NCBI GenBank assembly: GCA_902489575.1
Contig: CABUAQ010000060.1
Location: forward strand, 1-12,198
Source of the DNA: an uncultured bacterium
Lineage (GTDB): Bacteria > Cyanobacteriota > Vampirovibrionia > Gastranaerophilales > Gastranaerophilaceae
Length of the DNA: 12,198 nt
Direction of reading: 5' to 3'
Numbering within the stretch: the stretch's first letter is position 1; the number at the start of each line of letters is the position of its first letter. The position numbers and the translations under genes were made by a program. This document shows positions 1 through 5,835 of the stretch, piece by piece. The notes beneath the pieces are model-generated. The model ran no database searches and was not told the DNA's origin. It saw only the letters and a list, made by a program, of their open reading frames with translations.

Positions 1-582
1 AAAAAAATTTGTGTATTTGCATCTTCCAGCAATTACCTTGATGAAATTTACTATACAGACGCTAAAACACTTGGCAAACTGCTGGGGCAAAACGGATACG
101 ATATAGTGTACGGCGGAAGCACTCTGGGACTAATGTGGGAGTGTGCATCACAAGTCCAAGCAAATAAAGGTAAAGTTATTGGTATTATGCCTAAACGTCT
201 TGCTGATATGGGGTGCAAAACAGATAATTGCGATGAATTTTTTATGGCAGAAGGAATGCGTGACAGAAAAGCGAAAATGGACGAAATTTCAGATGCCGTA
301 ATTGCATTACCAGGCGGACTGGGAACATTAGAAGAACTTACTGAAATGATTGTACAAAAGCAACTCGGCTACAATAAAAAACCCATTGTGATTTTAAACA
401 CTAACAATTTTTACAATAAGCTTTTGGATTTTTTTGAAATAATTATCAATGAAAAATTCGCAAATAAAATAGCCTCACAGCTATATTTTGTCGCACAAAC
501 GCCACAAGAAGCAATTGACTATATTAAAACATATAGAGAACCCGGCATAATACCTTCAAAACACGAAATTTACTCAAGATAA
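1..582 (+). CDS. LOG-family protein (cytokinin riboside 5'-monophosphate phosphoribohydrolase-like), 5' partial
   Basis: The frame is open from base 1, reading KKICVFASSSNY, so the start lies just left of the window and 193 residues are present. The protein has the Rossmann-like LOG/TIGR00730 architecture. It starts with a beta strand and an ASSS phosphate-binding turn, then VYGGSTLGLM (residues 35-44), MRDRKAKM (about 86-93, with the conserved Arg-Lys pair), and the signature PGGLGTLEE (104-112). Family members hydrolyse the N-glycosidic bond of nucleoside 5'-monophosphates; many were originally misnamed lysine decarboxylases. It is a soluble cytosolic enzyme, and the family is about 180-200 residues long, so almost all of it is here. 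The in-frame GTG at 106 falls inside the first nucleotide-binding segment and is not a start. The exact substrate cannot be told from sequence. The gene converges on the orphan gene at 664-1284. Confidence 0.9.
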   Translation, partial: KKICVFASSSNYLDEIYYTDAKTLGKLLGQNGYDIVYGGSTLGLMWECASQVQANKGKVIGIMPKRLADMGCKTDNCDEFFMAEGMRDRKAKMDEISDAVIALPGGLGTLEELTEMIVQKQLGYNKKPIVILNTNNFYNKLLDFFEIIINEKFANKIASQLYFVAQTPQEAIDYIKTYREPGIIPSKHEIYSR

Positions 583-586
583 ATAC

Positions 587-638
587 ATATTATTACCCAA
601 AGGTCAGATTTATAAATCTGACCTTTGGGTAATAATAT
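587..638. terminator. Perfect 52-bp palindrome, probable bidirectional terminator
   Basis: The two 26-base arms (587-612 and 613-638) are exact reverse complements with no spacer, centred between bases 612 and 613. The core pairs ACCCAAAGGTCAGA with its complement, and the ends are AT-rich. It lies between convergent genes (LOG-family gene on +, orphan gene on -), so an RNA hairpin would form in both directions. The U-tracts after the stem are only AT-rich, not pure T, so termination is inferred from position and stem strength. Confidence 0.7.
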
Positions 639-663
639 TTTATAATATTAGATAAATTTTAAG

Positions 664-1284
664 CTATGAACCTTTATCCATCAGCTCATCTATTGATTTT
701 TGCAATTTAGAGCTGTCAGATTTAAATTTACTTCGGGAAGCTTTAGCTGCCTGCGCTTGCACATATCTAGCCAAAGCCTTTTTAGATTTATCATCTATGA
801 CTTTTTGCATCTTTTCATCTGCAGATTTAAGATGAGAATCCAGTATACCACCGAAGAAACGTCCGTTAACTTCTCTTTCAGGAGATATATGTTCTATTAA
901 CTCGTTAGTACTTGCTTCAAGACTGCCCGGAATTGAATATTTATTTCCCCAAGCATGTAAAACAACTTTGTCATCAGCATTTCCGATTAGTTTATCAAAG
1001 AACTTTCTAGCTTTGGATTTAGATATATTATCATAGAAAATATGAATAGAACTTTCAACAGAATCTAGCATTTGTTTCATTGCATAAAAAACAATATTAA
1101 CATCGTATTTTTCACAAAACTCCATTGCTTTTGGATTTTCCTTAAATGCATCCACCAGTGGTTTAGCCATCTCAGGGTATTTTTTATATAACCCCTCGCA
1201 CCTAACACTTTTAATCGAGGTAAAATTCGGGTTGCATTTTTGAGAATAATTATTTTGGTATGAACCTACATTTTGTACTTGCAT
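664..1284 (-). CDS. Hypothetical lineage-specific protein
   Basis: This is a 206-residue protein of unrecognised function. The start at 1284 (MQVQNVGSYQ) is chosen because AGGAGA lies 6-7 bases upstream. A longer frame back to 1392 would add 36 residues, run across the gatB promoter region and have no ribosome-binding site. There is no signal peptide or membrane helix. Residues about 18-26 read NPNFTSIKS, resembling the short N-terminal F-x-S-x-K motif of many orphan proteins in gut Melainabacteria (from memory). The middle is mixed alpha/beta (KPLVDAFKENPKAMEFCEKYDV, HAWGNKYSIPGS). The last 50 residues are rich in Lys, Ser and Ala and look helical or coiled. The gene is divergent from gatB and convergent with the LOG-family gene. 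The reading frame is long with normal local codon use, so it is a real gene. Confidence 0.8.
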   Translation of the reverse strand: MQVQNVGSYQNNYSQKCNPNFTSIKSVRCEGLYKKYPEMAKPLVDAFKENPKAMEFCEKYDVNIVFYAMKQMLDSVESSIHIFYDNISKSKARKFFDKLIGNADDKVVLHAWGNKYSIPGSLEASTNELIEHISPEREVNGRFFGGILDSHLKSADEKMQKVIDDKSKKALARYVQAQAAKASRSKFKSDSSKLQKSIDELMDKGS

Positions 1285-1290
1285 GCGTTT

Positions 1291-1296
1291 TCTCCT
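1291..1296 (-). promoter_or_regulatory. Shine-Dalgarno site fixing the orphan gene start
   Basis: On the minus strand AGGAGA ends six bases before the ATG at 1284. No comparable site precedes the longer start at 1392, so this site decides the start. Confidence 0.75.
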
Positions 1297-1354
1297 ATAT
1301 TGTACCTTCATAGTAAAACACGTAAAAAATTTTTTTGCCAGTTTATCATTTATG

Positions 1355-1384
1355 TTAGCAATATTTGTCGCTTTGTGATAAAAT
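1355..1384 (+). promoter_or_regulatory. Candidate gatB promoter
   Basis: TTAGCA (1355-1360), an 18-base spacer, then TAAAAT (1379-1384) with an upstream TG giving an extended -10 element. Transcription would begin near 1391, just ahead of the AAGGAG ribosome-binding site. The -35 match is weak, so the call rests mostly on the extended -10 and the position. Confidence 0.4.
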
Positions 1385-1407
1385 AGACACAAATAAGGAG
1401 ATATATA

Positions 1408-2856
1408 ATGGATAAAGAATTAAGAGACAAATATGAAGTCGTTATAGGCTTGGAAGTTCACGCACAGTTGAAAACAAAATCAAAGATTTTTGCACCTGAT
1501 AAAAATGAATTCGGTCAAGAACCAAATAGTCTTACAAGTCCTATCACGCTTGGAATGCCAGGAGTTTTACCTGTACTAAATAAAGAAGCTGTTAACATGG
1601 GTATATTAACAGGACTTGCACTAAACTGTGAAATTCCTGCTCGCTGTAAATTTGACAGAAAACAATATTTTTATCCAGACCTACCTAAAGGTTACCAGAT
1701 TTCACAATATGATGAACCGATTTGTTTAAACGGATATTTGGATATTAATGGGAAAAGAATTGGGATTACTCGTGCTCACTTAGAAGAAGATGCAGGAAAA
1801 CTTGTTCACGCAGGTGCTGACGGTCTTGCTGGGTCAAGCTATTCTTTAGTTGACTTAAACAGAGCAGGTACTCCGCTTCTTGAAATCGTTTCAGAACCGG
1901 ATATGAGAAGTTCTGAAGAAGCAAGAAGTTACATGGAAGAACTTAGAAACATTGTTCGTTACATCGGAGTTTGCGATGGGAACTTAGAAGAAGGTTCAAT
2001 GAGATGTGATGCAAACATCTCAATTATGCCTAAAGGTTCTAAAGAATTTGGCACCCGTGCCGAAATCAAAAACGTAAACTCTTTCTCTGCACTTCAAAGA
2101 GCTATTGAATACGAAATAGACCGACAAATTGATATCGTAGAAGAAGGCGGAAAAGTCGTTCAAGAAACGCGACTGTGGGATGACAATTCTCGGGAAACAC
2201 GTTCAATGAGAGGAAAGGAAGATGCTCACGATTATAGGTACTTTCCGGAACCTGATTTAAGACCGCTTGAAATATCAAGAGAATGGGTTGAAAAAATCAG
2301 AGCCCAAATGCCTGAACTTCCGGCAAAAAAACGCGAAAGATATCAAAGTCTCGGGCTTAGCGAATATGATGCGAATGTCATTGTTGAACAAATGGGACTG
2401 GCGTTATTCTTTGATAAAGTTCTTGAACTTGGTGCTAATCCTAAAACTGCAGTTAACTTTATTATGGGCGAAATTGCAGCTTATTTAAAAGAAAATCACA
2501 TGGAAATTAATGAAACAAAACTTTCACCTGAAAATCTTGCTGAACTTATCAGTTTGATTGAAAAAGGAACTATTTCAAATAACATCGGTAAACAAATTCT
2601 TATCGAAGATATGATTACTAAAGGGGAAAACGCTTCTGCAATAGTTGAGAAAAAAGGCTTGAGCCAAATTTCTGATGAAGGTGCAATCAAAGAACTTGTT
2701 CAAAAAGTAGTTGACGCTCACCCAAACGAAGTTGAAGCATACAAAAACGGTAAAACAAACCTTCTCGGATTTTTCGTAGGTCAAGTTATGAAAGAAACAA
2801 AAGGCAGAGCTAATCCTAAAACAGTTAACGAATTACTCAGAGGAATTATTGGTTAA
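1408..2856 (+). CDS. gatB: Aspartyl/glutamyl-tRNA(Asn/Gln) amidotransferase subunit B
   Basis: GatB is the kinase and tRNA-binding subunit of GatCAB, which phosphorylates and amidates Glu-tRNA(Gln) or Asp-tRNA(Asn) in the cytosol. The 482 residues match the usual length. Visible family blocks are VIGLEVHAQLKTKSK (12-26), LGMPGVLPVLN (48-58), RKQYFYPDLPKGYQISQYD (84-102), the metal-site segment HLEEDAGK (124-131), LVDLNRAGTPLLEIVSEPD (147-165) and GSMRCDANIS (196-205). The C-terminus has the YqeY-like tail ending GFFVGQVMKETKGRANP near 454-472. The zinc Cys4 cluster that many GatBs carry between the first two blocks is absent (IFAPDKNEFG), as in other cysteine-less members. An AAGGAG site (1395-1400) lies seven bases before the ATG. 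gatA and gatC are not in the window. Confidence 0.97.
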   Translation: MDKELRDKYEVVIGLEVHAQLKTKSKIFAPDKNEFGQEPNSLTSPITLGMPGVLPVLNKEAVNMGILTGLALNCEIPARCKFDRKQYFYPDLPKGYQISQYDEPICLNGYLDINGKRIGITRAHLEEDAGKLVHAGADGLAGSSYSLVDLNRAGTPLLEIVSEPDMRSSEEARSYMEELRNIVRYIGVCDGNLEEGSMRCDANISIMPKGSKEFGTRAEIKNVNSFSALQRAIEYEIDRQIDIVEEGGKVVQETRLWDDNSRETRSMRGKEDAHDYRYFPEPDLRPLEISREWVEKIRAQMPELPAKKRERYQSLGLSEYDANVIVEQMGLALFFDKVLELGANPKTAVNFIMGEIAAYLKENHMEINETKLSPENLAELISLIEKGTISNNIGKQILIEDMITKGENASAIVEKKGLSQISDEGAIKELVQKVVDAHPNEVEAYKNGKTNLLGFFVGQVMKETKGRANPKTVNELLRGIIG

Positions 2857-2867
2857 TTTTATAATAG

Positions 2868-2898
2868 AAAGGCTATAGTTTTGTGCTGTAGCCTTTTT
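2868..2898 (+). terminator. Intrinsic terminator after gatB
   Basis: An 11-base stem (2868-2878 with 2886-2896, including one G-U pair; arm AAAGGCTATAG), a seven-base loop and a TTTTT run follow the gatB stop by 11 bases. The hairpin ends only about 21 bases before the next ATG at 2920. The downstream SIS gene must therefore be read through it or start from a promoter overlapping it; a perfect TATAAT lies at 2860-2865. Confidence 0.75.
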
Positions 2899-2906
2899 AC
2901 AAATAA

Positions 2907-2912
2907 AGAGGA
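2907..2912 (+). promoter_or_regulatory. Shine-Dalgarno site fixing the SIS gene start
   Basis: AGAGGA lies seven bases before the ATG at 2920. It favours this start over an in-frame TTG at 2881, which sits inside the terminator hairpin. Confidence 0.7.
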
Positions 2913-2919
2913 ATTAAAT

Positions 2920-3987
2920 ATGTTTTTCAATTTATCGAAATCTAGAAAATCCTGCATGGAATTAGAAATATTTGAACAATCTAAAATTACTCAGACAATT
3001 TTAGATGCATACATAACAAAAGATAATGAAATAAATCTTACAATTCCTTCAGATATTAACCGTATAATTATTGTTGCAAGCGGCTCCTCCTACCATTGTG
3101 CCAGATATGCTGCCGAATTATTTGGCTCAATATCAAAAATTGAAGCAAGCGCAGTTTACTCAAGCGAGTTCTTGTTGGAAGAAACAATTGCAACGCAAAA
3201 TGGGGTATTATATATATTTATAACACAATCAGGTGAAACTACTGATACAAACAGAGCTCTCGAAAAAGCAAAAGAATTCAGAGTAAAAACTCTTTGTATA
3301 ACAAACAAAGAAAACTCAACCATCTGGAATTCTTCTGATTACAAAATAGCCTGCCATGCTGGAGAAGAAAAAAGTATCGCAGCTACAAAGTCTTTCCTTT
3401 CGCAGCTTTTATGTTCTACAATACTGGCACTTAAACTTGCTCAAAACAAAGGTATTGATATCTATGATCATATTTTAGATATAAAAAACATACCAAAATT
3501 TATAGAACAAACTTACGAATTACAACCGAAAATTAAACAACTTGCAAAATTTTTATCAAAATATAAAAATATAATAATTACTGCAGACGGTCATTCTTAC
3601 GCACTTGCAAAAGAAGCAGCGCTAAAAATTAAAGAAACCTCCTATATTAATGTTATATCATCTATACTTGGCGAATTTATGCACGGGCATGTTGCAGTAT
3701 TAAACAACAATAAATCAGTTCTTATTTACATATTAAATGATACATTGAATTATACAGCGATAAAAAATCTTAATTCAATAAAAGAAGATTATAATCCGCC
3801 AATTTGTGTTATCGGCAACCGTACAAATCAAGTTAAGTCAACTTACAACATAAACATTGAATGCGACAAACCAATAGTAAAAACTTTTTGTATCGCAGTA
3901 ATTATCCAACTTTTAGCACTTGAAATAGCCCTAAAGCTTCACAGAAACGTTGATAAACCGAAAGGGTTGAAAAAAGTTGTCAGGTAA
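2920..3987 (+). CDS. GlmS-like SIS-domain sugar-phosphate isomerase/deglycase (no glutaminase domain)
   Basis: This is a 355-residue soluble protein with two SIS (sugar isomerase) domains, aligning with the C-terminal isomerase half of glucosamine-6-phosphate synthase. Visible motifs are SCMELEIFEQ near the start, VASGSSYHCARYAAEL (about 53-68, first phosphate-binding Ser cluster), TQSGETTDT (102-110), AATKSFLSQLL, EAALKIKETSYIN (232-244, active-site Glu/Lys segment), GEFMHGH (251-257) and the C-terminal VDKPKGLKKVV (344-354) with the expected catalytic Lys. The GlmS HGP triplet is HGH here. The N-terminal class II glutaminase domain is missing, so it cannot draw ammonia from glutamine. It may be an isomerase, a 6-phosphate deaminase or a deglycase of the FrlB/AgaS kind. 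The substrate is unknown and no sugar-transport genes are adjacent. Confidence 0.85.
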   Translation: MFFNLSKSRKSCMELEIFEQSKITQTILDAYITKDNEINLTIPSDINRIIIVASGSSYHCARYAAELFGSISKIEASAVYSSEFLLEETIATQNGVLYIFITQSGETTDTNRALEKAKEFRVKTLCITNKENSTIWNSSDYKIACHAGEEKSIAATKSFLSQLLCSTILALKLAQNKGIDIYDHILDIKNIPKFIEQTYELQPKIKQLAKFLSKYKNIIITADGHSYALAKEAALKIKETSYINVISSILGEFMHGHVAVLNNNKSVLIYILNDTLNYTAIKNLNSIKEDYNPPICVIGNRTNQVKSTYNINIECDKPIVKTFCIAVIIQLLALEIALKLHRNVDKPKGLKKVVR

Positions 3988-4011
3988 GGATAAATATTTT
4001 AAAGAATAAAC

Positions 4012-4049
4012 AAAGACACCGCTTCAGATAAATCCGAAGCGGTGTCTTT
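4012..4049. terminator. Bidirectional terminator between the SIS gene and gap
   Basis: A perfect 14-base stem (4012-4025 with 4036-4049; arm AAAGACACCGCTTC) has a 10-base loop. It lies between convergent genes, about 24 bases after the SIS stop and 28 bases past the gap stop. Both flanks are A/T-rich, so it can serve both strands. Confidence 0.85.
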
Positions 4050-4077
4050 AACTATTATAATTCTTCTTAATCACAAA

Positions 4078-5082
4078 TTATAATTTAGAAGCAACCATTA
4101 ATGTAGTTTCAGCAAGTCTTGTAGAATAACCCATTTCGTTATCATACCAAGAAATGATTTTAACCTGATTACCACCCATTACACGAGTTAATAGAGCATC
4201 AACAGTTGAAGATTGAGAAGTACCAACATAATCAGAAGATACTAACGGTTCTTCAGTGTAGCAAAGAACATGTCCATCAGCGCCTTCTTTTAATGCTGCG
4301 TTAACTTCTTCAACTGTAACGTCTTTAGAAAGTTCAAATACAACGTCAACTAATGAAACGTCTGGAGTTGGAACTCTCATAGCAAAACCATCCAATTTAC
4401 CTTTTAATTGAGGTAATACAAGAGCAACAGCTTTAGCTGCACCTGTTTTTGTAGGAACAATGTTCAAAGCACCAGCTCTGGCACGACGAGGATCTTTGTG
4501 ACCTGCGTCTAAGATTCTTTGGTCGCCAGTGTAAGAGTGAACTGTTGTCATCAAACCTTTAACGATACCGAATTTTTCATCGATAACTTTAGCTACAGGA
4601 GCTAAGCAGTTTGTTGTACAAGAAGCCATAGAAATCACATTGTGTTTAGCTGGATCATATTCTTTGTCATTTACGCCCAAAACGATAGTTTTATCTTCGT
4701 TTGTAGCAGGAGCGGAAATAATAACCTTTTTAGCACCTGCAGCGATATGAGCTTTAGCTTTCTCAGCATCTGTGAAGAAACCAGTTGATTCAACAACAAC
4801 TTCAACACCTAAATCTTTCCAAGGCAATTGAGCCGGATCTTTTTCAGCGAAGAATTTAATTTTTTTACCGTTAACGATAATACCTTCTTCATAAGCTTCT
4901 ACAGTACCGTCAAATTTACCCATAACTGAATCATATTTGAAGATTCTTGCAGCATCTTCAGGTTTCAAACCTGGATCGTTGATAGCTACATAATTAATTT
5001 TTTCAAAAATACCTTCTCTGATAGCGGCTCTTAAAGTGTTACGGCCGATTCTACCAAAACCGTTAATTGCTACATTTACCAT
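4078..5082 (-). CDS. gap: Type I glyceraldehyde-3-phosphate dehydrogenase
   Basis: It oxidises and phosphorylates glyceraldehyde 3-phosphate to 1,3-bisphosphoglycerate in glycolysis, in the cytosol. At 334 residues it has the standard length. The NAD-binding domain opens with INGFGRIGRN (6-15) and NDP at 35-37; the Asp at the adenosine-ribose position favours NAD. The catalytic domain has SCTTNCLAP with nucleophile Cys155 and the second Cys159, His182 in TTVHSYTGDQ, the S-loop RRARAGALNIVPTKTGAAKA, RVPTPDVSLVD, and the C-terminal WYDNEMGYSTRL. An AAGGAG site (5091-5096) lies eight bases before the ATG. It appears monocistronic, with its own promoter and terminator. The even, preferred-looking codon use suggests high expression. 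Confidence 0.97.
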   Translation of the reverse strand: MVNVAINGFGRIGRNTLRAAIREGIFEKINYVAINDPGLKPEDAARIFKYDSVMGKFDGTVEAYEEGIIVNGKKIKFFAEKDPAQLPWKDLGVEVVVESTGFFTDAEKAKAHIAAGAKKVIISAPATNEDKTIVLGVNDKEYDPAKHNVISMASCTTNCLAPVAKVIDEKFGIVKGLMTTVHSYTGDQRILDAGHKDPRRARAGALNIVPTKTGAAKAVALVLPQLKGKLDGFAMRVPTPDVSLVDVVFELSKDVTVEEVNAALKEGADGHVLCYTEEPLVSSDYVGTSQSSTVDALLTRVMGGNQVKIISWYDNEMGYSTRLAETTLMVASKL

Positions 5083-5115
5083 AAATTTTACTCCTTCTTA
5101 TGTGTAACATTCACT

Positions 5116-5150
5116 ACTATAACATGCAGATAGTAACATTAAAAAAAAAA
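5116..5150 (-). promoter_or_regulatory. Candidate gap promoter
   Basis: On the minus strand TGTTATAGT is an extended -10 (TATAGT at 5116-5121). A ten-base T run at 5141-5150 occupies the -35/UP region, where no good -35 hexamer is seen. Transcription would start near 5109, about 27 bases before the ATG. Two identical octamers, AATGTTAC on the minus strand at 5104-5111 and 5133-5140, flank the -10 and could be operator half-sites. Confidence 0.45.
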
Positions 5151-5378
5151 CTAATCAAGAGGGTAGATATATAGGTAATATCCTTAAAACACGGGCACTG
5201 AACACGTTTAAAACCAATAATTAAAAAATAGTTAAGAAATAATTAAACTTTGTAAATAATATTTCGAATAAAATAGCAAAAAATAAATTTAAAGATATTA
5301 ATAGGAAAATTTATTGGGCAGGATAAATACAGCTATTTAGATGTAATGCCAATAATAATAGAACTCGCTTAATATATA

Positions 5379-5410
5379 CAGTGCGAAATTTTTTCATAAA
5401 TTTCGCACTG
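5379..5410. repeat. Perfect inverted repeat (hairpin) upstream of gap
   Basis: Thirteen-base arms (5379-5391 CAGTGCGAAATTT with 5398-5410) are separated by six bases. The flanks are AT-rich but carry no long T run, so it is a weak terminator in either direction or a processed RNA structure. No gene ends next to it. Confidence 0.6.
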
Positions 5411-5422
5411 CTATTTTAAAGC

Positions 5423-5453
5423 AAAAAAAAAACCCTTTCTTTTGGAAAGAGTT
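5423..5453 (-). terminator. Intrinsic terminator on the minus strand without an obvious gene
   Basis: Read on the minus strand, AACTCTTTC pairs with GAAAGGGTT (nine pairs, one G-U) around a five-base loop and runs into ten T. The plus strand has no T tract after the stem, so this is directional. The nearest upstream minus-strand gene does not exist, because tsaD is on the plus strand; the terminator therefore implies a noncoding minus-strand transcript. Confidence 0.55.
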
Positions 5454-5576
5454 CGGAATCTTTTTCAATTCCTCGTGTGTAGAAGGTTAGTGTGTAGTAG
5501 GTAGTGTATAATTTATGTCTCGTGTTTATTTAATCTAATTTATCGTTTGCTTATCGCTTACACTTATATAAAGTAT
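5423..5576 (-). ncRNA. Candidate small RNA
   Basis: The inferred transcript is about 150 bases long. It would run from a possible promoter (TTAAAA, 16-base spacer, TATACT at 5583-5588 on the minus strand) to the terminator at 5423-5453. Before the terminator a small GGAAT/ATTCC hairpin is visible, and before that an unstructured C/A-rich stretch in which CTACACAC occurs twice, with a CCTTCT that could pair with AGAAGG-type ribosome-binding sites. No known RNA family (6S, SRP, tmRNA, RNase P) is recognised. The promoter half of the call is weak. Confidence 0.28.
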
Positions 5577-5580
5577 TTTT

Positions 5581-5605
5581 AGAGTATATAATTGCCATAT
5601 ACTCT
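5581..5605. repeat. AT-rich inverted repeat
   Basis: Arms AGAGTATAT (5581-5589) and its exact complement (5597-5605) flank a seven-base loop, with TTT following on the plus strand. It overlaps the candidate minus-strand promoter, so it may be an operator or a weak plus-strand terminator. Confidence 0.4.
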
Positions 5606-5695
5606 TTTAACATTTACAAAACTTCACAATTCATAAAAGGAGCAGTAAAACACCTATGTAAAAATAATTGTATAGTAAAAAATGATGCTCAACAT

Positions 5696-5785
5696 ATGAC
5701 AGATATTTACCCGATAAGATTCCATGACCAGATAGTAGAACCTGCATCAGCTGCAGCAAGATATGTATTAAAAAGTGCTAAATAA
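5696..5785 (+). CDS. Possible 29-residue small protein or gene remnant
   Basis: A short frame starting MTDIYPIRFHDQ and ending RYVLKSAK is followed by TAA. The same frame stays open upstream to 5534, reading IKGAVKHLCKNNC before the ATG. A good AAAAGGAG sits at 5635-5642, but the only ATG near it (at 5656, another frame) is followed at once by a stop. The base composition is richer in G+C than the surrounding spacer. No Shine-Dalgarno site precedes 5696. It may be a decayed gene whose start has been lost, or chance. I do not recognise the peptide. Confidence 0.2.
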   Translation: MTDIYPIRFHDQIVEPASAAARYVLKSAK

Positions 5786-5826
5786 ATAGCGTCTGAACAT
5801 TAGTAAAATTTTCAAATTTGTAGTAG

Positions 5827-5832
5827 TATAAT
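5827..5832 (+). promoter_or_regulatory. Perfect -10 hexamer abutting tsaD
   Basis: TATAAT lies three bases before the ATG at 5836, with no convincing -35. If used, transcription would begin at about 5838-5840, inside the first codons of the long tsaD frame. Confidence 0.35.
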
Positions 5833-5835
5833 ATT

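Larger units (their letters stand above)
5083..5835. other. Long intergenic region between gap and tsaD
   Basis: These 753 bases hold no convincing protein gene. From left to right they hold the gap promoter, an AT-rich featureless stretch (5160-5370), a perfect hairpin (5379-5410), a minus-strand intrinsic terminator (5423-5453), a C/A-rich stretch on the minus strand (about 5470-5510), an AT-rich inverted repeat (5581-5605), and a possible small reading frame on + (up to 5785). A TATAAT immediately precedes tsaD. For so compact a segment this gap is large, which suggests RNA or regulatory content or a decayed gene. Confidence 0.7.

Noticed and set aside
106..582. GTG at 106 as the start of the LOG-family gene
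   Set aside because: The frame is open to base 1 and encodes the conserved KKICVFASSS beginning, so the gene is only truncated by the window edge.
700..900. 66-residue plus-strand frame opposite the orphan gene
   Set aside because: It is antisense to a longer, well-supported gene, has no ribosome-binding site and has no family features.
1285..1392. 36-residue N-terminal extension of the orphan gene
   Set aside because: It crosses the divergent promoter region and lacks a ribosome-binding site, while AGGAGA precedes the internal ATG at 1284.
2881..2919. Extended TTG start of the SIS gene
   Set aside because: It would begin inside the gatB terminator loop, and a proper Shine-Dalgarno site and ATG follow at 2907-2922.
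5083..5835. tRNA, 6S, SRP, tmRNA, RNase P RNA or CRISPR array in the long spacer
   Set aside because: No cloverleaf, conserved RNA core or regularly spaced repeats could be found.
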